Both the position numbers and the translations under genes were made by a program. Below, piece after piece: positions 24,401-35,873 of a stretch of 64,000 bases of DNA. The stretch comes from Whalleya microplaca (taxonomy: Eukaryota; Ascomycota; Sordariomycetes; Xylariales; Xylariaceae): NCBI GenBank assembly GCA_022497155.1, contig MU385783.1, positions 108,874 through 172,873 of the forward strand, written 5' to 3'. Below the pieces are notes generated by a model. The model saw nothing but the letters and a program-made list of their open reading frames with translations, made no database searches and was not told the origin of the DNA. How positions within the stretch are numbered: position 1 is the stretch's first letter; every line of letters begins with the position of its first letter.

Positions 24401-27150
24401 ATTGACCATCCTTAGCCCCCAATACTATACTGTCTGTACTCTCCCCACATCGTATGTGATGCTATAGTAGCCTTTTCCCGGATGCATGGTTTATGTAGCA
24501 TGAATCCCGCTACATATGGCGGTAACTCGATTTCAGAACAAGGACGTGGGCCTTGGAGATCCGAGTTCTTAAATGCTGCACTACTACTCCACTAACTCTG
24601 TATACATGACTTATATAGGCCACTAAACAGATGAACGAGGGAAACCAAGTCATTGTGGATTATTCCCAGCTTTGAATACTACGAAGGGTACCTGAATTAG
24701 GTATCTGTCAAGTCTCCTGCCTTGTTTCGGCTCTAGTGTAACTCAAGGTCTTTCTCATGTAACCTAAATTGGGTCTTTATACTACTCATACATAGAGATA
24801 GCCTGGTTCCGGGAAATAGAGACCGCCATGTCATTCTCTTTCTACACCCAGCCTAAAGCTTTATATTATAGTGTCCAGCCTCTCTTAGTATAATATCATT
24901 AGTACTAGCTTATAGTACTGCTTCTACACTGCCTTGCCTTTAAATTGCTATACTCTTATATGTCGTACGCATACACTCTTAAATGTTTCTTAAATCCTAC
25001 TAGTGTTTAAGCTTGGTTGCATTATGTTGGTGTGGATATTTATTCACAAGCCTACTGTGGTAAACACTGGTATGTCTCCGCCGCCCCTTTGCTTTCTAGA
25101 CATTGAAGATACTAGAATGTTGATCTGAAGCTGATGTCTCTTAGCTCACGGGGACCGAGAGCTTAAGCCATCTTGTCAGAATTGTTAATCCTATATTGAT
25201 AGGCAACTTAAGCAGTCAATACGCTCGAAGCAAAGTGTTCTTGCGATACGGTTTAATATTTTCGTATATCAGATTGTGTCTCGCTGGCTTAGTCATCGCT
25301 TAAGGTCTCTATGCCTATATAATATAAGTATGATTATCAAACCCTTGTAGACTTCAAGTATGCTAACTTTGATACAATATCAGAGGTGCGAGTCAAACGC
25401 GCAAATATTGAATGTACTTGAATATACCAAAGTATATCAAGCAGTGTTATACTTTAAAGTGCCGTAAAGCAGCATCGTACATGTGAAGGACAGCGGCCGA
25501 TGGGAAAAAGTATAAGCTAATTTACATCCATTCTCACTTCATTTTGCCTCAGCTATAAGGACAACAGGCTAACATCATTGCAGCAAGCTACGTTAGCCGT
25601 TTGGCGTGTTTAAAAGTCACTGCTGTCAGGCTAGAGGTCATAGAGCGGCGGACAGAAATGCTGATTTACGGCAGTTAGCTATATAAGGAGGTGAACAGCT
25701 AGCTAATAGGAACTGGCATACTTGGTCGGGATATGGAATGCTGGAATAAAGCCATGTAGCAAAGCGTTCATCAAAACATACTCAGGGTATATAAAGTGTG
25801 TGCCTGATAATTTAATGATAAGCATTCGAAAGACCTGGCGTACGACGCTGCGCCGACAAAACGAACAGTAGACTAGAATCGAAAAACAGAGAAGAAAAAG
25901 AGAGAGAGAAAGAGAGAGAAACGGTACATACTGACGTAAATAAGAAATCCAACTGTCAAAAAAGCTCGGGACTTTGTGAACAAGCACTCGCAGCGGGTAA
26001 CTAACTTGAACCTCAGACCTACGAAAAACCCCTTGGGGGTTTTGTCTAGCCGACACTTCCCACCTATTGACCATGCTGCTCTGGTTTGAGTGGGCGACTC
26101 GGTTAGGAAACCACGGAATGATTATGGTATATGAGCCTTCCACTGTGGTGGCACTGACCAGGTAAGTACCTAGGTAGGTAACTGCCTCGTTGCTGGGAGG
26201 GACACACAAAGTACCTAGGCATATCCAACTTCTTCTTTTAGTTCTCGCTCATGTGGATCTGTAATGTTCCGTGCCAATGCGATGCGAGCCATCGACGTGA
26301 AATCCTCCCTGCCTAGTAATCTGTCCGCGTCAAGCCTGGCACTCCCGCGTATCATCTGTAGCAGGAAATCCCTGCTGTCCGCAACTACAGCAACCAATCG
26401 CTTGACGTTCTATTCCGTTGCTTCGAAGAGTGCTTCCTTGTCGTCGGAAGCCGGTCGGACTGAGGCATAAGTTGCCTAGGGGTCGTTCTTATCCAGGTCG
26501 ACGGAAAGTCGCTTGTTGAATTTGATCTCTTCCTCCTTAGTTACTTGCTCACCTGCGAGATTGTTGAATAGATATACCGGCGTTATCTCTCCAGGCCTTT
26601 TCACAAACATTGGTATTGTATATATAACAAACGTGTCATCCAAGACTTCTTCTACCCGAGAAAATGCAGTCGATAGTACGCTTTCATCAAGCAAAGTTAT
26701 GAGACAGATACAAGATCGTTGGCCAAAAGGAAAACTACACGAACTATAACGAAGAAAAGGGTAAAAAGCAAAAACCAAATTGACTGCCGGAGGAATCGAA
26801 CCGCCAGGCCTCAGAGTACCAATGAAGGTAGCTCATCAGCCATACCAGACCAGCCATTAGGACCAAGAGTTATTTTGGTTTATATATCTCATGTCACTCA
26901 TATCGGAGTAGAGCGCTAGTTGGTATAAAGTTTATGGCACAGATGGTCGGGGAAGTAATGCCGTTATAGCGCGGGCGAGAAAGGGGTCACATGAAATTCC
27001 TGTAGCAGTTGGGCATCGTCTTTATTTTCAATCAAATGCCATTGATACACCCCTGGTATTTATGGGTTCACCATCTATAATCGAGGACAACTCCAAGCCC
27101 TGTCTAAAGACAATAGACAATGTTTTCTAGATCCGTTGTTGGTACCTTAC
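15410..27150. other. Gene-poor island of about 11.7 kb
   Basis: I find no credible gene here. The longest ATG-started frame (20961-21386, 141 codons) has no recognisable motif and looks random; 25703-26209 is open only from a TTG. Parts look like eroded sequence: 17540-17740 has coiled-coil-like stretches broken by stops, and 26215-26780 on the minus strand has two short protein-like frames interrupted by stops. TA and TATA-type dinucleotides are frequent, most clearly in 22600-25500. The pattern fits old mobile DNA decayed by mutation, possibly by the C-to-T process RIP, but no terminal repeats, transposase or reverse transcriptase could be recognised. Confidence 0.55.
16262..16290. repeat. 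(TTA)n microsatellite
   Basis: About ten consecutive TTA/ATT triplets within the gene-poor island. Confidence 0.9.
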
Positions 27151-28929
27151 TTAATCCTCATCCCAGTTGGGGTTCGGTCCCGGTGGCTTTGGCCCACCAG
27201 CCTGTCTAGCCACAATGATCTGGTCTACCGAGAGCACCGTCCGCGCTGCTTCTGTTGCTAGCTTGATGGCCCAAGCCTTTGTGACCATAAGATCCAGAAT
27301 ACCTTCGCTCTTGGCATCCAAAGTGCCAGTGTCGTTTTCGTTCTGCGGATAAATGTTAGTGTTAATTTGACACCAGGAGCAATGGAACTAAATAACTCAC
27401 CTCAATATCAACACCCGTAGTCCAGTCATCCTTCTTGTAGTGTGCCGCATACAGCCTACTCAATACTTCAGTGGCGTCTAGACCGGCGCTTTCTGCCAAT
27501 GTCCTAGGAACGACTTCAAATGCCTCCCCGTACTTTCGGATAGAATACTGCGGCAAGCCCGCCGTCTTGTCGGCATAAGCTTGTATTCTTCCAACCAGTT
27601 GAAGCTCTGTGGCACCAGCGCCAGGCACTAGTCGTGCGTCACGGGTGATGGCTTTGACCACATTGACACCATCGTCCACGGCCCGCTCGACGTCGTCAAG
27701 GTAGTTTTGTGTGGCACCTCTGAGGACAATAGTTGACGTTCTTGTCACCTCGTTCTCTTGTCTGAAAACTGTGACGCGATCCCCACCAATCTCGAGAGTC
27801 TCGACAACGTCGACAGATCCCATCTCGTCGGGCATAGGGGCGCCCAATCTTGCGAGAGGGGTAGCGCCCACGACACGACAGACTCTTCGCAGCTCGAACT
27901 TGCTGAGGATCTTGATGACAAGAATGCCGTATCGGTTGAGGTAGTGCAGGGCAAGGTCGCCAACCGTAGATCCGGCGATTACGACTCTTAATCCGACATC
28001 GTGAAGCTCCTTTATGGCACCCTCTATCTGACCTTCCTCACCCTTGGTGAAGTCCATCATCTCCTTGGCGTTGTGTAACAACACAGTGCCCTTGGTCTCG
28101 GTTTGGCTGGTGTCGATAGGGCAGGAAAAGACTCCGACCTTGGCCTTCAGTGCCTTCTTGACAGATCCATTAGGTTCCTTGGGAAACACCATGCCCTTCA
28201 CCACCCTGCTCTGGTCTAAGCTTCCGCCCATAATCTTCACGACTCGAATATTGTCGACGTTAAAGTTGGCGGGGTTCTTTGGTAGAACGGAGAGAACAGC
28301 CTCGGATACCAAGTCGGCCAGAGCGTCCTCGTTTCCATTTTGCTTGCTCGCCACTACCGTTCGGATGGCTTTGCTTAATTCTCCTTTGTCCGTAATGTTT
28401 CCCACCTTGTCGACGACAAGCTCCTCTAGAGCTTCGAGGGCAAATTGTTGAGCGCGCTCGTAGCCGGTCACGATATCTGCGGTCTTCAAGCCCATGCGCA
28501 GCAAGTCTTCAGCCTTTTTGAGAAGTTCGCCAGCCAGGATGATAACGAGGTTGGTAGCATCGCCCATCTCGGCCTCTTGCTGTTGGCTCGCCATGACCAG
28601 GAGCTTCGCTGCAGGGTGGACGACATCGAGCTCCTTGAGGATGGTGGCAGCATCAGAGGTCAGGATCATCTTCTGCAGATGGTTGATGACGATCTTATTT
28701 CGGCCATAGGGTCCCAGGGAGGTTTGAACGGTGGATGCAATGGCTCGGCACGCATCGATGTTTCGTAGGACAGCTCCATCTTCTGAATCGTAGCTAGAGC
28801 ATCACCATCGTCATTAGGCATCTCCCCGTACAGGCGGGCTTGTTTGTTATGGCGGGGGGAATAGACATACCTGTTGTAGCCTTGCTTGAACAAGCCAGCG
28901 TTTGGCGCGCTCGGAATGCTGAGCGACAT
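27151..28929 (-). CDS. CCT8: T-complex protein 1 subunit theta (CCT8)
   Basis: One of eight subunits of the cytosolic group II chaperonin CCT/TRiC, which folds actin, tubulin and many WD40 proteins using ATP. Exons are 28871-28929, 27401-28793 and 27151-27342, giving 547 residues, the usual length. The first acceptor is fixed by the conserved N-terminus: only the CTCTAG acceptor yields GYNSYDSEDGAVLRNI in frame. The equatorial nucleotide motifs are visible: TSLGPYGRNKIVIN (about residues 44-57), SDAATIL and EMGDATNLV, where the general GDGTT loop is replaced by GDATN. The ATPase region near the C-terminus has a GAGATELQL motif, and the protein ends in a Gly/Pro-rich acidic tail. It is head-to-head with the Nhp10-like gene. 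Confidence 0.96.
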
Positions 28930-29505
28930 GATTGCTATAGTACCAAACTGTGTGTTGACTTGAGAGAGGCTTCCTTTGGTGTTGTCTTAAGGAAGTATTC
29001 GATGTTGAAGGCACTTGGTAACGACTTGGTCACTTAGTCTTGACCTGGAAGCTCCCACCTTCAGGTACTGGAAAAAAGATTTAGTGGAGCTACAGAAGTC
29101 GGTAGTAGGTACGTACTCGCCATACCCAAGCTCAAGTACTATGTACGTACCCGACAGTACCTAGGTACATTCATAGCCTTGCAGGTCAGTGAATAGGGTT
29201 CGACCAATAAGCTGATGGCCAACTTTTCGGGATTTATTGCTATATAGCCTCGTCTCCACCTCCCTACCTGGTACCAACATCGTTGCCATGTAGAGCGTGA
29301 GCCGCGCCGCCCTGTCCTCCTGAACATCATTTTCAACCTTGCTGGCGCTGCGTATCATCTCGCATCATTCAACGTCGGACATCACTTTCGACATTGACAC
29401 ACATAATCATCAATTCGTGCGTTCCTCGTATCTACCTGATTTGAGCAACGCATTTCCGTCTACCTACAAAGAAGGCCAAGTGAAGCCTTCACGGGGCCTA
29501 TCAAG
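28930..29505. promoter_or_regulatory. Divergent promoter between CCT8 and the Nhp10-like gene
   Basis: 576 nt between two outward-facing start codons. It contains the palindrome TACCTAGGTA at 29158-29167 and several GTACGTAC-type motifs around 29108-29150. A short frame at 29139-29358 on the minus strand appears to be chance. Confidence 0.5.
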
Positions 29506-31028
29506 ATGGCCCCCCAAAATTGTAAGTACCTTTTTTCGCGACGCTTTTCAATTTGTATATATGCCATCCCTAGACCCTCGCGCGGGCCTTACAAGGGGGC
29601 ACATCCGGCACGTGGGACCTAACAGGAGTTATCCTCAAGACCTCTCACTAGGTCTGCGCATGCCCTCCTCGTTCGACGTTGCCAGATCATTCGCAATCGT
29701 GACAAAGCACATGGTTAGGCGGCTAGAAGCTGGTAGACCGAAAGTTTGCGACTTCAGCAAAGCTTCTGTCAGGACGAGATGGATCTAGCTTGTCTCTGAG
29801 CTCACTACTTCTCTGGGCAGCTTGCTGAGCAGATTCTGCCGATCCTGTCATACCATTCTATTTCCATTATATTTGGGGGCTTCGTATTCATCTTCATGGC
29901 CGGATCTTGGGCAAATCGATCCTCTGTGGTAGCGATATAACGGAATTTCTGGCTGCTAGAGCAGCTAGATTTCCTGTTGAGGTCTTTGCCTATGTTGTTT
30001 CTCCCTCACCGTCAATTGTAATCTTGGGGTGCAAGGCAAATACTAACAGCACCTGTTCTCTAGCCAATCCACCCTCGCTGCCGCCCACAGTCGAGGAAGC
30101 GTATCGACGAAAATGTATCCAATTAAAGGAGCGCATGAAGGAGATCGAAGACGAGAACATGGCATACCAGCTCCGACTCAATAGACTCGAACGTCAGATC
30201 CAGAAGTCTCGTCTCGAACGAGCTATCCTCCTTGAGCAGATTGCAAAGCGTACGAGCACCAATGTCGAGGATTCCGAAGGCAGTCCGAGTCCCCCTCCTA
30301 CAGTACGTTGCCGAATATCGCATCCCACTTTTGAAATCACAAGCCAATGCTAATAGCTTACCCAGCCGGAAGATAAGCCTCTCCGAACTAAGCGCGGACA
30401 CCGAAAGCAGTCTCTTCTTCCCGGCGGCGAGGGCAACAATGCAACGAGCGCAACCTTCATCAGCCAAAACCTCAACGCCCTCTCCCCGAGCTCGGACGCC
30501 TTCTCGCACTCGCAGCTCGACTCGCAGAAGGACCACGGCGGCCGCGGCGGCGCCAACGGCGTAGCCAAACGGCCCAAGAGACCCAGCAATGCGTTCGAGA
30601 TATATTGCAACGACAAGCGGCCGGTGCTGCAAGCCCAGCACAAGGACCAGATCGCAGCGGGCGAGTTCCGGCTCGAGGAGGAGCTCGCCCGGAGCTGGAA
30701 GGACATGCCCAAGCCCGAGAAGCAGGAGTTCCAGGCCCGCTATGAGCAGGAGCTCGTTCAGTATAAGGAGGCTGTCGAGGAGTTCAAGCGCAGCACCAAG
30801 GACGCCACCAGCCGCGAGCGCTCGCGCGGCCGCAGCGACATCCACTGGGCCGGCCGCGGTGCCGGCGGCGGCGGCGGTGGCGGACGAACCCGCTTCGAGG
30901 AGGCGCCGGATGACGACCAGGACGATGACCAGGACGTCGAGATGGGCGACGCCGAGCCCGCCGGCGGCGACCAGGACACCGACCCCGAGACCGAAGTCGA
31001 CGAGAACGACGGCCGGTTCGAGGATTAG
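29506..31028 (+). CDS. Nhp10-like HMG-box protein, probable INO80 subunit
   Basis: HMG-box DNA-binding protein resembling Nhp10 of the INO80 chromatin remodeller; it would act in the nucleus by binding DNA beside nucleosomes. The model has a tiny first exon, 29506-29521 (MAPQN plus one base), a 542-nt intron, then 30064-30302 and 30366-31028, giving 305 residues. Residues 6-75 start with NPPSLPPTVEEAYRRKC and continue as a charged coiled coil. The HMG box lies at about 155-220 (AKRPKRPSNAFEIYCNDKRP, RLEEELARSWKDMPKPEKQE). The C-tail is Gly-rich, then strongly acidic. The first exon rests on the GTAAGT donor, the phase match and the acceptor TTCTCTAG; a different first exon in the long 5' region is possible. 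Confidence 0.75.
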
Positions 31029-31697
31029 GTACGTCTGCGCGGCCCGTGGATTCTGACGTGGTTTGACGGCTCGTGGCGTTTAATCGGTGTGGATTGATTT
31101 TGCATTCTCACAAACTACGGGAGAGGGCGTTTGGGAAAGGAACCAAAATTCGTCATGACACCAGCACTGCCTACCAGTCGAGGAGAATTGTACGATATAG
31201 ATAAGTCTAGCGTAATCAGATAAAGTAGTAGGCGGACGCGCGCTTTGATGGTCGTCTTGCGCATCATCATGCTCTATACAGGGTTGATAGGAAAGAAACT
31301 CGAGGGATTTACTTTGACGATGACAATAATCATGCTTCTTTCCATATATATTTTCTCTTGCCATGTGCCTGTGCTATGAAGCTTCCCCCTTGTCTGGGTA
31401 AGGTATCAATCATCGAACCGATGCTATATGAATGAAGCGCTACTTCTGCTACTGCTACTGCCGCTATACTGCTGCTATCTATTCTGTAGTGAAAGAATCA
31501 ATCAGCTCTATGATCAAAGCGCCGTAATCCAACAATGATGAAAACCCGCAAGCAAGGCTACCTATGCGTATGTACTGTACAACAAACAAACGAGGCATTT
31601 ATCTATTTTTCTCCGCAACCCCCTGAAACACCGCCCATCGTTGATGCAAGTGATATGTATTATATATACCAGTGATAGCCTAGCACATGTCAGTTAC
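31029..31697. other. Convergent 3' intergenic spacer
   Basis: 669 nt between the 3' ends of the Nhp10-like and Rmd1-like genes. It is AT-rich, with a CTACTGCTACTGC repeat near 31447-31474. No gene is seen. Confidence 0.6.
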
Positions 31698-32418
31698 TTA
31701 GTCCACGCCCGCGTAGAGATCAACGACGATGTTGACCGCCGCGACGAGGATCTCGGCCGCGATGAGCACGATAACTATGGCCTTCGTTAGTATACGTTGA
31801 TTCCGCCCGCTGACGGGGGTGGGGTGAACTTACCAATCCACTCGAGCATCTCGCCATGGCCATGGCTAAGCTGGTCCTTGAGGACAGCCAACAAATCGGC
31901 GATGACGTCGAGGCGCTCGGTGAGCAGGCCGACGCGCTGGTCCATCTCGAGGTAGGAGCGGACGGCCTGGTAGACGGGCTCGAGGTGGGGCTCGACCCAG
32001 AAGAGCTCGGGGGTGTCGAGGACGGAGCCGTTGAGGTGGATGTTGATGCGCAGGATGAACAGCTCGCCGATCTGCATGTTGATCTGCGCGCGCGTGAGCG
32101 CGATCTTGCCCGTCAGCGCGATCTGCGTCGGGATGTCCTTGCACGCGTCCACCGTCGACGCGATCAGCTCTTCGAAGAGGGAGGTCTAGATACGTAGGTT
32201 AAGATGTGTGTGTTAATGGAGGCCGGGAGGGATATATGTATCTCATGGTGGGGGTGGTATATAGGGGGATAGCAGGAGAGGGGAGTGAAAGGGGGGGGGG
32301 GGGGGGGGGGGGGAACAAGAAAAACAGCAACAAGGAAAAAAAATGGAGATTAACACCGAGGCCGTAGAATTTGCGAAAGGAGAAAAGATTGACCCAGGNN
32401 NNNNNNNNACCCCCCCCC

Positions 32419-32502
<84 letters not shown>

Positions 32503-33779
32503 CGCCAGCAGTCAAAGACAGCGAGAGAGCTTACCTTGACGCTTTGCGCGAGCGCGTGCGATATTGCCAGCTTCGTCATGTAGTTCCCCTTGTCTCGTAG
32601 TGTGATGAAGTCGTTGTATATCCGCGCCTGGTACTCGCGCGTGTAGTAGAAATTAAAGCATTCCGTCTCCATGTCGTCGGGGTCCAGCTTCTCGATCTCG
32701 AACTTGGCGATGTCCTTCAGGAACCGCTGTTCGTGTGCCGGCGACATGCCCCATATTACCACCACTCCATAATCAAAAAGAAATACCTCGGGCGTGTGCA
32801 CTTGGGTATCGAAATCGGCATCGTACGGCTGGTTGTCTAAATTCGAACGCGGGTCGTGGATGGCGCTCTCGTCATCTGGATGCGATGGGTAGGCGAGGTC
32901 GTTGTGTATATCCCGGCCACCGTGGCTGAATGTTTGCTGCACCCCCGATGCACCGTCCTGTTGCTCGGCTTGCAGGGCTTGGATATTTTCCCTATTATAT
33001 GTTTCCGAGTGTTCTTCCACTTGCCCTGTCGAGTGCCTCCTTTCGAACGCTTGTACCGGCCTCTCCGGTATGTCTTCAGCTACCGCGGCTCGTTCTGTCG
33101 ATTTCCCCGTGCCGTAGTTGTACGGCGAATAGATACACTCGTCGATCAATTTGGGATTCGTTCCCCGGTTCTTCGCTCGGCCTTTGAGGAACCGCATTAA
33201 GCCCTCCATCTGATATTTATTAGCCGTACAGTAGGCCGTCACTCGCGGTAGTCTGTCACGGTCTGCCTTGCCTAGCCGCGCGGCATCTCGCCTGGCCATA
33301 GGATCTTTTATGCGGGTGTATTGCGAGTAGACATCTCTCCCACTCTCCTCATCCGGCGCTTCCTCGTCGAGTTCAGGGTTCGGAAGCAACTTCAGCTTCT
33401 GTGCAGTCTTCGAACTACGCTGAGGGCCAATCTTTGGCACAGGGCCGACTGCCGGTGGCAGATATGTAAAAACGGCGCCGTGACTATTTCGTCGACGTAG
33501 ACGGTTATTTAGGGCCGAGAACATAGGCGGCTGGCCAGGGGCAGAGGGATTACTTCCCGACGCCATAGAGCCTGTCCCTGGTGCATATGGTACGGGGGTC
33601 ATGGTACCGGGCGAGGAGCTTAGAGACGATGGGTCGGGGTCGATGGTTCGCGTTACAGGATTCGGATTGAAAGTCACGCTCCTAGGGGTCTTGGGACGGG
33701 CAGTATCCTGGCGCAAGAGAGGCGTACGTTCGGATGTTGAGCTTCCAGAGCTCGTTGAAGCTCTCGGCGAGGTAGCCAT
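31698..33779 (-). CDS. Rmd1/Rmd8-like protein with DUF155 domain
   Basis: Member of the DUF155 family that includes yeast Rmd1 and Rmd8 (sporulation and meiotic division) and human mitochondrial RMND1. Exons are 32535-33779, 31834-32185 and 31698-31774, giving 557 residues. Residues 1-130 are Ser/Pro/Thr-rich and disordered. From about 165 the conserved core begins with RLPRVTAYCTANKYQMEGLM. It continues with VFLFDYGVVVIWG, TECFNFYYT and DFITLRDKGNYMTKLAISHALAQS, then SLFEELIASTVD and VEPHLEPVYQAVRSYLEMDQRV. A hydrophobic C-terminal helix (about 533-553) is the likely membrane anchor typical of the family. Intron 1 (32186-32534) is 349 nt and holds homopolymers and an assembly gap; intron 2 is 59 nt with a TACTAAC branch motif. 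Confidence 0.92.
32291..32501. repeat. G- and C-homopolymers flanking a 10-N gap in an intron
   Basis: A run of 23 G (32291-32313) is followed 85 nt later by ten N (32399-32408) and a run of about 90 C broken by one T at 32419 (32410-32501). All of this lies inside intron 1 of the Rmd1-like gene. The N block marks a sequencing or assembly break, so the true length and order of the tracts are unknown. A G-run and C-run on one strand could pair with each other. Confidence 0.85.
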
Positions 33780-34445
33780 TTCGATGTTGAGCAGGAATGG
33801 AGCTTGGCGAGGGAAGTCTGGAGCTATGCCGTAGACTCTTTACATGTGACAGTAGCTCTTAAATATGATGCTATCGTGGTGCCATGTAAGAAGCTAGACT
33901 ATAGGGGTCAATTACACAGTGACAATTCTGCAGGTCTGAATTGTAAAAAGATGTTTGTTCGTGACTTGGCTATGGAGTAGCTACATAAAGTGACACCCGT
34001 GAAGTTTACTGCTAGGCCTACGTAGTACTAGCTTGCTCGGATGACGTTCGGTAGCGCAGCTTTGATCGGCATTGAATGAAAAAAAGAAAGAAAAAACCCC
34101 CCAATTACCCAATAAGCTGCTTTTCACCCTTGTGCTTTTCTTATGTGGGGAAGTTGTTTTACGTATGTACGTGCCTGTGTAATACGACCTACCTAACCTA
34201 TATAACACCTCGATGTTACACATTTTGAATGAGGCTCATATGTTATATTTTTATTGTCTTACTGTGATACTAACTGGGATCGCATGACACGTTGCTTCTC
34301 ATTTGTCCTCGTTCACTCAAGCTTAAGATGACCTGGGTCGGTTGGAACTCAAATAAGAGTTCTAGTAAACATTACCTAACTAACCTTCAATATACCTATG
34401 TTTAGTTCATCACATATCATTATCAACCCTGATGATATTGATTCT
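33780..34445. other. Intergenic spacer
   Basis: 666 nt between the start of the Rmd1-like gene and the 3' end of the saccharopine-dehydrogenase-like gene; it should contain the Rmd1-like promoter. AT-rich with A-runs near 34078-34095. No gene is seen. Confidence 0.6.
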
Positions 34446-35873
34446 TCATGCCTCAATAATCCTCGTCTCAATCTTGAAGCCCGCATCGTCTAGTCGGTCA
34501 ATGAAGCCCCGGCCTAGACAAGCAGGTGTATAAATCCCCCCCGAGATCTTGATGTCGTCTTGCAACATCGTAGAAGCGGCTTGACCAAGGAGAGTCGCGG
34601 TAACTGTGGCATGTGGTTAGTCTTGAGCCTCCAACGTTTCCAAAATATTGTATACTTACGCAAGTACAGACTCCCATGATAATATGCCTTACATGCCACC
34701 TGCTTGTCAGACTTTGGCTCAACGTCAGGGGTTGCAACTCCTCGAAATTCGATATAGTCTTTCGCAGAATCTTCTCTGCTAGGCCCTTCGCCAGGCTTGT
34801 AAACATATCTGCGCACGATCTTTCGGAACGGCGAACAGAACATAAGAAGCATACCGCCGACTATTAAACTGTAATGCATCGCAATACCGCTAGCAAAATG
34901 TCGAGGTTTCATGTATTCCCTGTACGTAAAGTTTGGGCCGTAGAACTCCTTCTGCAGCGATGGTTCTTCCTTGAAGAGACCCCAACTGCGCTGAACAATA
35001 GCTGCATTTGCACGGGCAGCGATCGATGTTGACAAAAGACCAAGGTTCGGTATCGTGTGCAAGCCTGTGAATTTCGACAGCAGGGAGGCTTTCGGCGGTC
35101 GTGCCTGATTCGAAACGGGCGAAAGGGCATATGGTTTATGAGACTTCGCTACCTCCTTCCAATGGAACGACTCAAAAAGTCCAAGGACTGTAGCAAGGGT
35201 GCCACCCGATGGTGCAGAGCTATATACATGTGAGAATGTTCATTTATTACAGTCGCTGAGTTGGCTTACTGTAGTTCATGTATTTCGACAACAACGTCGC
35301 TCACTGGAGCTGATAGCTTCGACCGAACGAGCGATGCCATTGAGTAGGTTATCAGGTCTGACGGCGCGGATTCAATGGCGGCTTGAGGAAACATACAAGC
35401 GCTGGTCGCTTTTGCCGTTGCTTCATACTTGTTGATCATGGACATAGTCCACACAGCCTCGCCGGTGCAGTCGAAATAGTGAGTTCCAGCTTCCGCACAA
35501 GCCTTGAAGGCATACTCCCCGTATTGTCCATAAGGGCCGACGGTGGTGACGAACACAAAAGTCTTCGCCGCCAAGGCTGCCAGCTCTGTGTCATTAAGGT
35601 TGCAGATTTCGATATCTGGAGCTTGGCGGTCGGGATTCAGAGCCTGACATTCCTTCACGACATTCTGCAGCTTTTCTGCAGACCGGCCAGCTATAGCCCA
35701 CTTGAGATTCGTTGGCAGATGGGTTGTTATATGCTCCGCTGTCATGAGTCCAGTATATCCTATAAGGGGTCAACTGATAAGATAGCAATTCGTTTTAGCT
35801 AGATCTATTTCTCCTTACCAGTCGCGCCAAACAAGACCAGATCATACTGGCGAGAGTGCTGTTTGAATGGCAT
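34446..35873 (-). CDS. Saccharopine-dehydrogenase-like oxidoreductase
   Basis: Member of the SCCPDH-type family, relatives of saccharopine dehydrogenase whose substrates are mostly unknown; bacterial members act as trans-acting enoyl reductases. Exons are 35819-35873, 35270-35759, 34660-35219 and 34446-34603, with introns of 59, 50 and 56 nt, giving 420 residues. The N-terminus is a Rossmann nucleotide-binding start with motif LVLFGATGYTG (about residues 12-22). It is followed by WAIAGRSAEKL and FVFVTTVGPYGQYGEYAFKAC, both typical of the family. A CTGEAVW segment and a later hydrophobic stretch (HYSLIVGGMLLMFCSPF, about 290-306) suggest membrane association. The complete SCCPDH layout and the lack of lysine-pathway neighbours argue against true lysine biosynthesis. 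Confidence 0.9.

Noticed and set aside
25703..26209. 168-codon minus-strand frame with a hydrophobic Ser/Leu stretch
   Set aside because: It opens only at a TTG. The hydrophobic stretch comes from a simple GAGA/AAAGAGAG repeat read in reverse, and no family is recognisable.
26215..26778. Two consecutive minus-strand frames with protein-like segments (TPVYLFNNLAGEQV; DADRLLGREDF)
   Set aside because: Neither starts with ATG, stops separate them, and no splice arrangement clearly joins them. They are mentioned only as possible decay products in the gene-poor island.
26783..26870. tRNA-like sequence on the minus strand with a perfect B-box (GGTTCGATTCC at 26792-26802)
   Set aside because: The T-arm has a mismatch and no upstream segment pairs with the would-be acceptor 3' strand, so no cloverleaf can be drawn. 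It might be a tRNA-derived SINE fragment, but one copy cannot show that.
32343..32600. Poly-proline or poly-glycine proteins across the homopolymer tract
   Set aside because: They are translations of the C/G runs and N gap inside an intron.
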